From Kordia algicida (GTDB lineage: Bacteria > Bacteroidota > Bacteroidia > Flavobacteriales > Flavobacteriaceae): a DNA stretch of 64,000 nucleotides. The stretch lies in NCBI RefSeq assembly GCF_051013375.1, contig NZ_CP142125.1. One strand, 5' to 3'. Numbering within the stretch: position 1 is the stretch's first letter; every line of letters starts with the position of its first letter. The translations under genes were made by a program, and so were the position numbers. The notes beneath the pieces are model-generated. The model was given only the letters and a program-made list of their open reading frames with translations. It had not been told where the DNA came from and searched no databases. Below, piece by piece: positions 26,083-32,832 of this stretch.

Positions 26083-27729
26083 CAGACTGTCTCAAAACTC
26101 GCATATTATTTTCTATTAATATTAAATATTCCGATATTTAAGTATGGAATATTTAAAAGGTGATTCGAGAACACAACTTACATTATACACTACTTGTCTT
26201 GAAGATATGATACCTCAAGATAATTCTGTACGATTTATAGATAAATTTGTAAACTCACTTAATTTACAAGAATTAGGTTTTGACGCCATAGCTTCTCAAG
26301 GAAGACCGTCTTATGATCCTGCTGATTTACTAAAATTATACATTTACGGGTATATGAATCGTACACGATCTTCACGAGTTTTAGAAAAAGAATGCTCCCG
26401 AAATATTGAAGTGATATGGCTTTTGAAAAATCTTAAACCAGACCATAATACGATAGCGCGTTTTAGAAAAGAAAACTCAAAAGCTATCAAACGAGTTTTC
26501 AGACAAAGTGTAACCATTGCTAAGAATTTTAACCTGATTGGTGGAGTTCTTATCGCTGGTGATTCCACCAAATTAAGAGCGCAGAATAGCAAGAAAAACA
26601 ATTATAATAAGAAAAAGATTGAACGTCATTTAGCGTATATTGATAAAAAACTATCGCAATACAATACTGAATTGGCTACTGCTGATAATGATAGTAAAGT
26701 TAAAATTCAGAAAAACATTGAAAAACACAAACGACATCAAGTTAAGTACACGCAGATAAAGCAAGAATTAGAAGCTGATACTACTACTGAAAACCCTCAA
26801 TTATCTACTAGCGATCCAGATAGCAGACATCAAATAGTAAGAGGAATGATAACAGAAGTTTGCTATACGGCACAAACTACTGTTGACGAAAAACACAACA
26901 TACTTATTGATTATAAAATCACCAATCAAAACGATAAGAAAGCCATGGGAATGATGCTCAGAAGAGCTAAATCTATTTTAAGACATCATCAGTTTACTGC
27001 CCTTTATGACAAAGGATATCATACAGGTAGTGAATTTGATATTGCACATTCGTTAGGTATCGAAACATTAGTTGCTATCCCTAATATTGGCAGAGCCAGT
27101 CAAGCCCCTGACCCTAAATATAATGTAGAATATTTTAAATATGATAAACACAAAGATTGTTATATATGCCCACAAAAACAAGAACTAACAAGTAATCAAA
27201 ATTGGTATAAGGCACGTAACTATAAGTTCAAACAATACAAAACCAAGGCGTGTAAAACTTGTCCTGTTAGAAACTTATGTACAACAGCTAAAGTAAATGG
27301 AAAGATCGTGCAACGAAGTAAATATGCGCATGCTATTGAAGGCAATGCAGAACGTATAAAAGTTAATGAAGATACCTACAAAAAGCGACAAGCTATCGTA
27401 GAACATCCCTTTGGAACCATCAAAAGACAATGGGGATTTGATTATATCATTACTAAACGGACAATTGAATCGGCTTCAGCTGATTTTGGATTAGTTGCTT
27501 TAGCCTACAATTTGAAAAGAATCATCAATATTGGCAAAGCTTCAAAGAGTACCAAAAAACTTTGTTTGTGTCATTTTAGAAGGGTTAATCGCTTATATAA
27601 GCCCAAAAAGAGCATTATTAGCGTGTTAAAATCATTATTTTACAAGAGACAAGAAGTCTTTAAAATAGCTACGTAATTTTAAAATTTAATGTAAATTAGA
27701 AACCTAATAGGTAGTTTTGAGACAGACTG
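26083..27729 (+). mobile_element. IS1182-type insertion sequence
   Basis: The 1647-bp element has 17-bp terminal inverted repeats, CAGACTGTCTCAAAACT and (reverse complement of the right end) CAGTCTGTCTCAAAACT, one mismatch. CCGT lies on both sides (26079-26082 and 27730-27733) as a 4-bp target duplication. It carries one intact transposase. It has inserted into the attC-like element between cassette genes 1 and 2; removing the IS and one CCGT restores GAGACCGTTGCCAG. Confidence 0.93.
26144..27676 (+). CDS. IS1182-family transposase
   Basis: The 510-residue protein has an N-terminal DUF772 domain (GRPSYDPADLLKLYIYGYMN, NLKPDHNTIARFR) and a DDE domain with Asp in IAGDSTKLRAQNS, Asp in ALYDKGYHTGSEF and Glu in VEHPFGTIKRQWG. 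Between them is the cysteine cluster TKACKTCPVRNLC typical of the family. It catalyses cut-and-paste or copying transposition of the surrounding IS. The frame is intact and the basic C-terminal tail reaches close to the right inverted repeat. Confidence 0.95.
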   Translation: MEYLKGDSRTQLTLYTTCLEDMIPQDNSVRFIDKFVNSLNLQELGFDAIASQGRPSYDPADLLKLYIYGYMNRTRSSRVLEKECSRNIEVIWLLKNLKPDHNTIARFRKENSKAIKRVFRQSVTIAKNFNLIGGVLIAGDSTKLRAQNSKKNNYNKKKIERHLAYIDKKLSQYNTELATADNDSKVKIQKNIEKHKRHQVKYTQIKQELEADTTTENPQLSTSDPDSRHQIVRGMITEVCYTAQTTVDEKHNILIDYKITNQNDKKAMGMMLRRAKSILRHHQFTALYDKGYHTGSEFDIAHSLGIETLVAIPNIGRASQAPDPKYNVEYFKYDKHKDCYICPQKQELTSNQNWYKARNYKFKQYKTKACKTCPVRNLCTTAKVNGKIVQRSKYAHAIEGNAERIKVNEDTYKKRQAIVEHPFGTIKRQWGFDYIITKRTIESASADFGLVALAYNLKRIINIGKASKSTKKLCLCHFRRVNRLYKPKKSIISVLKSLFYKRQEVFKIAT

Positions 27730-27731
27730 CC

Positions 27732-27741
27732 GTTGCCAGTA
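27732..27741 (+). repeat. Core-like site GTTGCCAGTA at the 5' edge of cassette 2
   Basis: It is the exact reverse complement of TACTGGCAAC at 28348-28357, just past the stop codon of the gene between them. Its sequence differs from the pair around cassette gene 1, so the match is specific to each gene. Confidence 0.6.
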
Positions 27742-27757
27742 ATGTAAACCAATCTTT

Positions 27758-28336
27758 ATGCTGAAAGGATTATTTAAGAAAAAAACACCAGTCGAAAAGT
27801 TTATGGCTCATTTGGACAGAATTTTCCAAACTGAACCTGAATATTACAAAGAGGAATCTGAAACTGACGGAATTGCTGGAGTTACAAGCATAGTTTATAA
27901 AGACATCCCTGAAAAAGGAATGATAACTGGAATTACATACGGACTTTCACTCGTAAGTCATCCTGAATGGAAATTTGGACGACCTGAATTAATAATCACA
28001 GTTGACTCGAAAGATGCTTCTTGGGCTCAAGTTGCAGGATATTTAGCGAATAGTTTAAGAGGAGATTGTCCATTTAGTTACAGCAACACAATTAACTTTA
28101 GAGAAAAAATATCGGACGAATCGGAAATGGACGCATTTCTTGTATTCGCACCTTCGATTTTGGACAAAAAAGATTTTGCGAATATCGATATCGGACTGAA
28201 TTACAAAATTAATATTGCTGGACTTTATCCAATCTATGCATCTGAAATGAAATATATTGAGAAAAACGGACTTGAAAAATTTTGGAAACACCCGAACTTT
28301 GATATGTACAACGTGAATAGAAAAAGAATAAAATAA
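27758..28336 (+). CDS. Suppressor-of-fused (SUFU) domain protein, immunity-like (cassette gene 2)
   Basis: The 192-residue soluble protein resembles bacterial SUFU-domain proteins: YGLSLVSHPEWKFGRPELIITV followed by WAQVAGYLANSLRG, DAFLVFAP and GLYPIYASEMKYIEKNGLEKFW. In bacteria this domain is best known as an immunity protein for polymorphic toxins, encoded beside or apart from the toxin. No toxin gene is next to it. It stands alone between cassette-type repeats, on the plus strand, opposite to the surrounding glycogen genes. Confidence 0.75.
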   Translation: MLKGLFKKKTPVEKFMAHLDRIFQTEPEYYKEESETDGIAGVTSIVYKDIPEKGMITGITYGLSLVSHPEWKFGRPELIITVDSKDASWAQVAGYLANSLRGDCPFSYSNTINFREKISDESEMDAFLVFAPSILDKKDFANIDIGLNYKINIAGLYPIYASEMKYIEKNGLEKFWKHPNFDMYNVNRKRIK

Positions 28337-28347
28337 TTAAAAAACAC

Positions 28348-28551
28348 TACTGGCAACAACGGTAACCGTTGCACAACCCAATAATTTTATAAAAACTGGC
28401 TGACTTTAGTCCTTTTAAGGAAGTATTTATTTTAATTTTTCCTACTCCTATTTAAAATTAGCACCGCTTAAAATACAGTTATAGTTGCCAAATAGTGAGT
28501 TTATTTTGAAAATGATTGCATAATTTTTTTGATAGATTTTCTTGTCTTGCA
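28348..28551 (+). repeat. 3' cassette element X1
   Basis: It starts TACTGGCAAC, followed by the palindrome CAACGGTAACCGTTG and CACAACCC. It shares its beginning with the elements at 29808 and 30654, and shares its last hundred bases (attagcaccgctt, tatagttgccaaatagtga, tttattttgaaaatgatt, ttgatagattttcttgtctt) with the same elements. The middle part differs and lacks their terminator hairpin. Confidence 0.75.
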
Positions 28552-28597
28552 TGCAATATGATACGCAATTATTCAATATCTTCGACTTGTGTAACAG

Positions 28598-28727
28598 GCA
28601 CAACGTATATAATCCATTGCTAGTGAAGGCTTACCAACGAAAATCCTTGCGGATTTTCTATTCGGTTTTTATTTGCTAAATTAGGTGCTTAAACCATGCA
28701 ACAAACCATATACAAACGACGTTGTGC
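28598..28727 (+). repeat. 130-bp attC-like structured element before cassette gene 3
   Basis: Its outer arms GCACAACGT and ACGTTGTGC are perfect inverted repeats. Inside is the hairpin gaaaatccttgcggattttc (28639-28658), which corresponds to that in the element at 25955. The two elements also share the stretch from the hairpin to the right arm (TTTGC-AAATTA-GTGCTT-ACCATGCAAC here). It ends 32 bp before the ATG of the OmpA-like gene. Confidence 0.65.
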
Positions 28728-28759
28728 TCAATAACTAAAAAAACTAACAGAGAATCGTA

Positions 28760-29803
28760 ATGAAAAAAATAAACTTAATCAGTAGCTTATTCGCAATTAC
28801 TGCTTTAATCTCTTGTAAAAATGATAAAAAAACAAATGACAATCAATCAAAAGAAGTTGTTAATGAGGAAATTTCTATTTCTGATAAAAATAAACAAGTA
28901 AAAGATGTGTCTAATAACACAGTAAAAGAATTTTCTTGGGACAATATATCCGAGTCAACATTTGACATTGGAGTATACCCATATATCACACCTCCAAAAG
29001 GGATGAAGGTAGATAAAAATACTAGCAGAACAGAATCTTATGATTTCCATAAACTAGAAATGTTTAATGGTAAATCATTTTTTGACATAGAAGGACGAGT
29101 AGATAAAATGGGAATTATGATGGATGGAAATAAAGAGTGGAATCAATACTATTTTGATAAAAGTATAAAAGACTATTTAAATTCTATTGGTGCTCAACTT
29201 ATTTTCGAAGGTAAAATTCCAAATGAATTAGTAAATCAAAAGGGAGCGAATGTAAACGACCGTTACGCTTATTTTAATAATTTCTATGTTGGTGACATAG
29301 TAAATTCTCCTATTCGTATGTATGCATTAAAAACACCAACTAAAAGAATTGGAATTCAAGTCTATTCTGATGTAGTTTCTGCACAAATTGGGATAGTAGA
29401 ATCAAAAGAATTTGAACAAACTATAGAAAAAATAACCGCAGAAGATATCATAAATGAGATTAACTCCAATGGTTTTATTTCATTGCATATAAATTTTGAT
29501 ACTGGAAAATCAAGAATCAAAGCAGACTCCTATGAAATAATAAGTGAAATCACAAAAATGTTAAAAACAAATCCAAATTTAAAAATCAGTATCGAAGGAC
29601 ATACTGATAATGCGGGTGATGAATCTTATAATATGAAGCTTTCTAAAAATAGAGCTAAATCTGTTCTTATGGCACTGGTTGATGAAGGTATTGATGAATC
29701 AAGGTTAAAAAGCGATGGGTTTGGACAAACCAAACCTATTGGAGATAATACAACAGATAAAGGAAAAGCTAAAAACCGAAGAGTTGAATTAAGGAAAATT
29801 TAA
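28760..29803 (+). CDS. OmpA-family lipoprotein (cassette gene 3)
   Basis: The 347-residue protein starts with a lipoprotein signal (MKKINLISSLFAITALISC, Cys near 19) and a Lys/Asp/Asn-rich linker. A middle region of about 180 residues is unrecognised. The C-terminal OmpA-like peptidoglycan-binding domain (about 235-347) has FDTGKSRIKADSYEII, the hallmark SIEGHTDNAGDESYNMKLS, KNRAKSV and the end NRRVELRKI. It would tie the outer membrane to the cell wall. It is a single-gene unit in the island with repeats on both sides. Confidence 0.85.
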   Translation: MKKINLISSLFAITALISCKNDKKTNDNQSKEVVNEEISISDKNKQVKDVSNNTVKEFSWDNISESTFDIGVYPYITPPKGMKVDKNTSRTESYDFHKLEMFNGKSFFDIEGRVDKMGIMMDGNKEWNQYYFDKSIKDYLNSIGAQLIFEGKIPNELVNQKGANVNDRYAYFNNFYVGDIVNSPIRMYALKTPTKRIGIQVYSDVVSAQIGIVESKEFEQTIEKITAEDIINEINSNGFISLHINFDTGKSRIKADSYEIISEITKMLKTNPNLKISIEGHTDNAGDESYNMKLSKNRAKSVLMALVDEGIDESRLKSDGFGQTKPIGDNTTDKGKAKNRRVELRKI

Positions 29804-29807
29804 AGAG

Positions 29808-30011
29808 CATAATACCGATAACCGTTGCACAACCTTATAATTCTACAAAAAACAAGGCATTCTTAGCACTTTTAAGAGTGCCTTTCTTTTTATTCTTGTT
29901 ATAAGAGTTCTAAAATTAACTCCGTTTATAATCAAGATATCGTTGCCTAATAGTGACTTTATTTTGAAAATGATTGCATAATTTTTTTGATAGATTTTCT
30001 TGTCTTGCATG
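29808..30011 (+). repeat. 3' cassette element X2 with built-in terminator
   Basis: It opens GCATAATACCGATAACCGTTGCACAACC, then a hairpin with arms aaggcattctta/taagagtgcctt (29854-29884) followed by a T-rich run. The last hundred bases match X1 (ttgcctaatagtgactttattttgaaaatgattgcataat in parts, then ttgatagattttcttgtcttgcat). The hairpin probably terminates the OmpA-like gene's transcript. Confidence 0.75.
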
Positions 30012-30146
30012 TAATAAGATAAATAATAGCGATTTAAGTGCTTAAACGAAATATAAATAATAAAATAAAGGTCAGCTATAAACCGAAAAATTAGCACGTA
30101 AAAACCTGCTACTTTTCATATACTAACTGTTGACAACAAGCAAAAA
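30012..30146. other. Region between element X2 and cassette gene 4
   Basis: AT-rich, with no gene seen. The sequence TGTTGACAACAAGC at 30128-30141, just before the ATG, is the near reverse complement (11 of 14) of GCCAGTTGCCAACA at 30654-30667, just after the stop of gene 4: the same bracketing seen around genes 1 and 2, but degenerate. Confidence 0.45.
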
Positions 30147-30647
30147 ATGAAATATAAATTAAACATATTACTTCTAATTATAACTTTATTTTCTTTAAAA
30201 GCAGTTGCTTGCAATTGTTCCATTCCGAAAAGTTTGAAAGCTGTTCAAGATTACGAATTTGAAAATTCTGAATGTATTTTTATTGGAGAAGTTTTGAAAA
30301 TTGATTCCGAAAAAAACACTTTTGAAGTTAGAGTTGTAGAATCTTTTAACGGAGATGAAATTGAAAAAATATATAGTGGATTTTACGACAATCAATGTGG
30401 ACCTATAATTGACGAAAAAGGAAAGTGGTTGATTTACGCTAATTTGTACGGAAATAAAATTGAAATTAATACTTGTGGACTAACTCGTAGTTTTGAATAT
30501 CCTGAAAGTAATATAACTGCAACATCTGAATTTTTAAAAACATATGAAAAGGAATATAAAGAGGAAAAACGATATTCCGACTTAAAAATCAGAGCGCTAT
30601 TAGATTTAAAAAATGAAATAATTAGTTTAAGGAAAAGAAGGAAGTAA
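30147..30647 (+). CDS. Secreted TIMP/NTR-like cysteine-rich protein (cassette gene 4)
   Basis: The 166-residue protein has a signal peptide (MKYKLNILLLIITLFSLKAVA) and a mature N-terminus starting CNCSIPKSL, which with SECIFIGEVLKID, CGPIIDEKGKWLIYA and NTCGLTRSF recalls the netrin-like/TIMP fold found in many uncharacterised flavobacterial secreted proteins: a Cys at or near the mature N-terminus followed by an OB-like beta barrel. There are five Cys after the signal. The basic C-terminal tail (LRKRRK) is unusual. The function is unknown; the family call is tentative. Confidence 0.6.
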   Translation: MKYKLNILLLIITLFSLKAVACNCSIPKSLKAVQDYEFENSECIFIGEVLKIDSEKNTFEVRVVESFNGDEIEKIYSGFYDNQCGPIIDEKGKWLIYANLYGNKIEINTCGLTRSFEYPESNITATSEFLKTYEKEYKEEKRYSDLKIRALLDLKNEIISLRKRRK

Positions 30648-30653
30648 AAAAAA

Positions 30654-30829
30654 GCCAGTTGCCAACAATGGTAACCGTTGCACAACCTTATAATTTCAAA
30701 AAAACAAGGCATTCTTAGCACTTTTATGAGTGCCTTTCTTTTGAGTTCTCCTATTATTGACACTTAAAATTAGTACCGCTTACAATACAGCTATAGTTGC
30801 CAAATAGTGACTTTATTTTGAAAATGATT
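30654..30829 (+). repeat. 3' cassette element X3 with built-in terminator
   Basis: It opens GCCAGTTGCCAACAATGGTAACCGTTG, continues CACAACCTTATAATT as in X2, then carries the hairpin aaggcattctta.../...tgagtgcctt (30706-30735) plus T-run. It ends with tatagttgccaaatagtgac and tttattttgaaaatgatt as in X1 and X2. It lacks the final 40 bases that X1 and X2 share. Confidence 0.75.
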
Positions 30830-30948
30830 TTCTAAACCATACGTTTAGTGAATATTTTTTGTGGACTGAAAAACAAACTGAAATGACTTATTTATATGTC
30901 CATTTTTTTGACTAAAAAATACATTACACATAATTTAACCCAAGAAAC
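30830..30948. other. Upstream region of cassette gene 5
   Basis: AT-rich leader with no structured element or bracketing core site that I can see. It is the one gene in the array without a recognisable left core. Confidence 0.4.
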
Positions 30949-31341
30949 ATGAAAAAATTATTAATCCTGACCCTGCTCTCATTTTTTGGTTGTAGAAACG
31001 AACCAATCTGTACTGTAAATGAAAATAACGCTGGAAAAGAAATTTATGATTTAGACGAAGCAACGTGTTTCATTGCATTAAAGTTAAATAAGAGAAAAAC
31101 TGACTTGAATTTGATTCGTGATGCGCTACTTGCTGAAATGAATTATATGGACAACGTTAGGCTGACTTCTGATAGTCCAAATCCTGAAAGCGAATCTGAA
31201 TCGAATGCCGAATTGGATATTAACCAAATGGTGGAATATGCTCTGAATGTAGAAAAAGTTGACCTGAGTAAAAAACAATTATTCGAAATCTATGATACGG
31301 AAATTGAATATTTAATGTTTATTGGAGTCGTAGATGAATAA
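30949..31341 (+). CDS. Small hypothetical lipoprotein (cassette gene 5)
   Basis: The 130-residue protein has a short lipoprotein signal (MKKLLILTLLSFFGC, Cys at 15) and an acidic, helical mature part with a Ser/Glu/Asn-rich stretch (SPNPESESESNAELD). No known domain is recognised. It is the last unit of the island array, and the element after it is a diverged copy of the others. Confidence 0.6.
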   Translation: MKKLLILTLLSFFGCRNEPICTVNENNAGKEIYDLDEATCFIALKLNKRKTDLNLIRDALLAEMNYMDNVRLTSDSPNPESESESNAELDINQMVEYALNVEKVDLSKKQLFEIYDTEIEYLMFIGVVDE

Positions 31342-31348
31342 AAAGTAT

Positions 31349-31443
31349 GTCCAACATCGATAAATAACTACTACACAATCTTATAAATTAAAAATCAAGG
31401 CATTCTTAGTATTTATAAAAACATTTTACTTTTGATTCTTGTT
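31349..31443 (+). repeat. 3' cassette element X4 (diverged)
   Basis: It starts GTCCAACATCGATAAATAACTAC, then ACACAATCTTATAAATT and caaggcattcttag, in the same order as X2 and X3 but with more changes and no tail. GTCCAAC fits the inverse-core consensus RYYYAAC. It marks the glgC-side edge of the island. Confidence 0.6.
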
Positions 31444-31480
31444 AAAAAGAAAAAATCCCACTTCTTCAAGCAGGATTTTA
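31443..31480 (-). terminator. Terminator of the glgM-glgC operon (minus strand)
   Basis: On the minus strand AAAATCCTGCTT-GAAG-AAGTGGGATTTT forms a 12-bp stem with two G-U pairs, followed by a T-rich run. It lies about 80 bp past the glgC stop. Confidence 0.85.
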
Positions 31481-31558
31481 ACAAATCTATTTTGATTATC
31501 GAAAAGATCCCATTCTTCAACGAGATTCAATAACTTTCAACTTCTATAAGGTTGAAAA

Positions 31559-32827
31559 TTATTGAATAATCGTTCCCTTAGGAATGACCGCATCTTTTTT
31601 AAGAACTACAATACCATCTTTTACAAAATAGGTGTCGGTTTCTATATCTTTTAAGTCAGGACCACCATTTATTTTGACATCGTCACCAATGCGACAGTTT
31701 CTGTCAATAATTGCATTTTTAATATAACAGCGATCGCCAATTCCCATCAAAATGTCAATTTTACTTTCTTCGATTTCTTCTAAAGATTCATATGAATCAT
31801 TTCCCATCATATACGTGTTTACAATCACGGTATCTTTTCCGATACGTGAACGAATTCCGATGACAGAACGTTCTATTTTAGAAGCTTGAATGATACAACC
31901 ATCAGAGATTACTGTATTATTTAACGTAGTTCCTGAGATTTTTGAAGTCGCCAAAATTCGCGCATTTGTATATATTCGTCGTTTTTGATCGTATAGATTG
32001 AATTTTGGAATATCGTCTGTCAATCCTAAATTAGCTTCAAAGAACGAATCAATATTTCCAATATCTGTCCAATAACCTTCATATTGATAACTTACTGTTT
32101 TGTGTTTGTCAATACTTTGTGGAATGATTTCTTTTCCAAAATCGACCGTATCTGGATTGTCCATCAATTTGATAAGCAAATCTCTGTTAAAAATATAGAT
32201 TCCCATTGATGCTAAATACAATCGCTTTTCCTTCTTCATTTCCCTACTTACATCCGATTTCCAATCTGGCAATACATCTGCTGAAGGTTTTTCAACAAAC
32301 GACGTAATCACGTTTTCATCATTCGTTTTCATAATTCCGAACGAAGTTGCATCTTTTGCATTTACAGGATAGGTTGCAATGGAAATTTCTGCACCCGATT
32401 TTTCATGCTGCTGAATCATTTGGTTAAAATCCATCTGATATAACTGATCTCCTGAAAGAATTAACGCGTATTCAAAGTCATTTTTTAAGAAGTGATGCAT
32501 ACTTTGTCGTACAGCATCGGCAGTTCCTTGAAACCATTTGTCGCTCGAAATTGTTTGTTCTGCCGCAAGGACATCAACAAAAGCCGAACTAAAAAAGCTA
32601 AAGTGATAGGTGTTTGATATATGTTTGTTTAACGAAGCCGAATTGAACTGCGTTAGTACATACATACGCTTGATATCTGAGTTGATACAGTTAGAAATTG
32701 GAATATCTACCAATCTGTATTTTCCAGCAATTGGCACGGCTGGTTTTGAACGTGCTTCTGTTAATGGATAGAGTCTTGAGCCTTGTCCGCCTCCAAGAAT
32801 TATACTTAGTACTTTGTCGTTTATCAT
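31559..32827 (-). CDS. glgC: Glucose-1-phosphate adenylyltransferase GlgC
   Basis: The 422-residue protein has the nucleotidyltransferase signature LGGGQGSRLYPLTEARSKPAVP, the ADP-glucose pyrophosphorylase motifs WFQGTADAVRQ and EYALILSGDQLY, the glucose-1-phosphate site (SFVEKPS), and a C-terminal left-handed beta-helix. It makes ADP-glucose, the committed step of alpha-glucan synthesis. It lies five bases after the GT4 synthase gene, so the two form one operon, and its terminator separates it from the island. Length is typical. Confidence 0.96.
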   Translation of the reverse strand: MINDKVLSIILGGGQGSRLYPLTEARSKPAVPIAGKYRLVDIPISNCINSDIKRMYVLTQFNSASLNKHISNTYHFSFFSSAFVDVLAAEQTISSDKWFQGTADAVRQSMHHFLKNDFEYALILSGDQLYQMDFNQMIQQHEKSGAEISIATYPVNAKDATSFGIMKTNDENVITSFVEKPSADVLPDWKSDVSREMKKEKRLYLASMGIYIFNRDLLIKLMDNPDTVDFGKEIIPQSIDKHKTVSYQYEGYWTDIGNIDSFFEANLGLTDDIPKFNLYDQKRRIYTNARILATSKISGTTLNNTVISDGCIIQASKIERSVIGIRSRIGKDTVIVNTYMMGNDSYESLEEIEESKIDILMGIGDRCYIKNAIIDRNCRIGDDVKINGGPDLKDIETDTYFVKDGIVVLKKDAVIPKGTIIQ

Positions 32828-32832
32828 AATTA

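Noticed and set aside
29843..30097. 84-residue minus-strand frame over element X2
   Set aside because: It is the antisense of the repeat. A similar frame appears over X3 (30434-30763) for the same reason.
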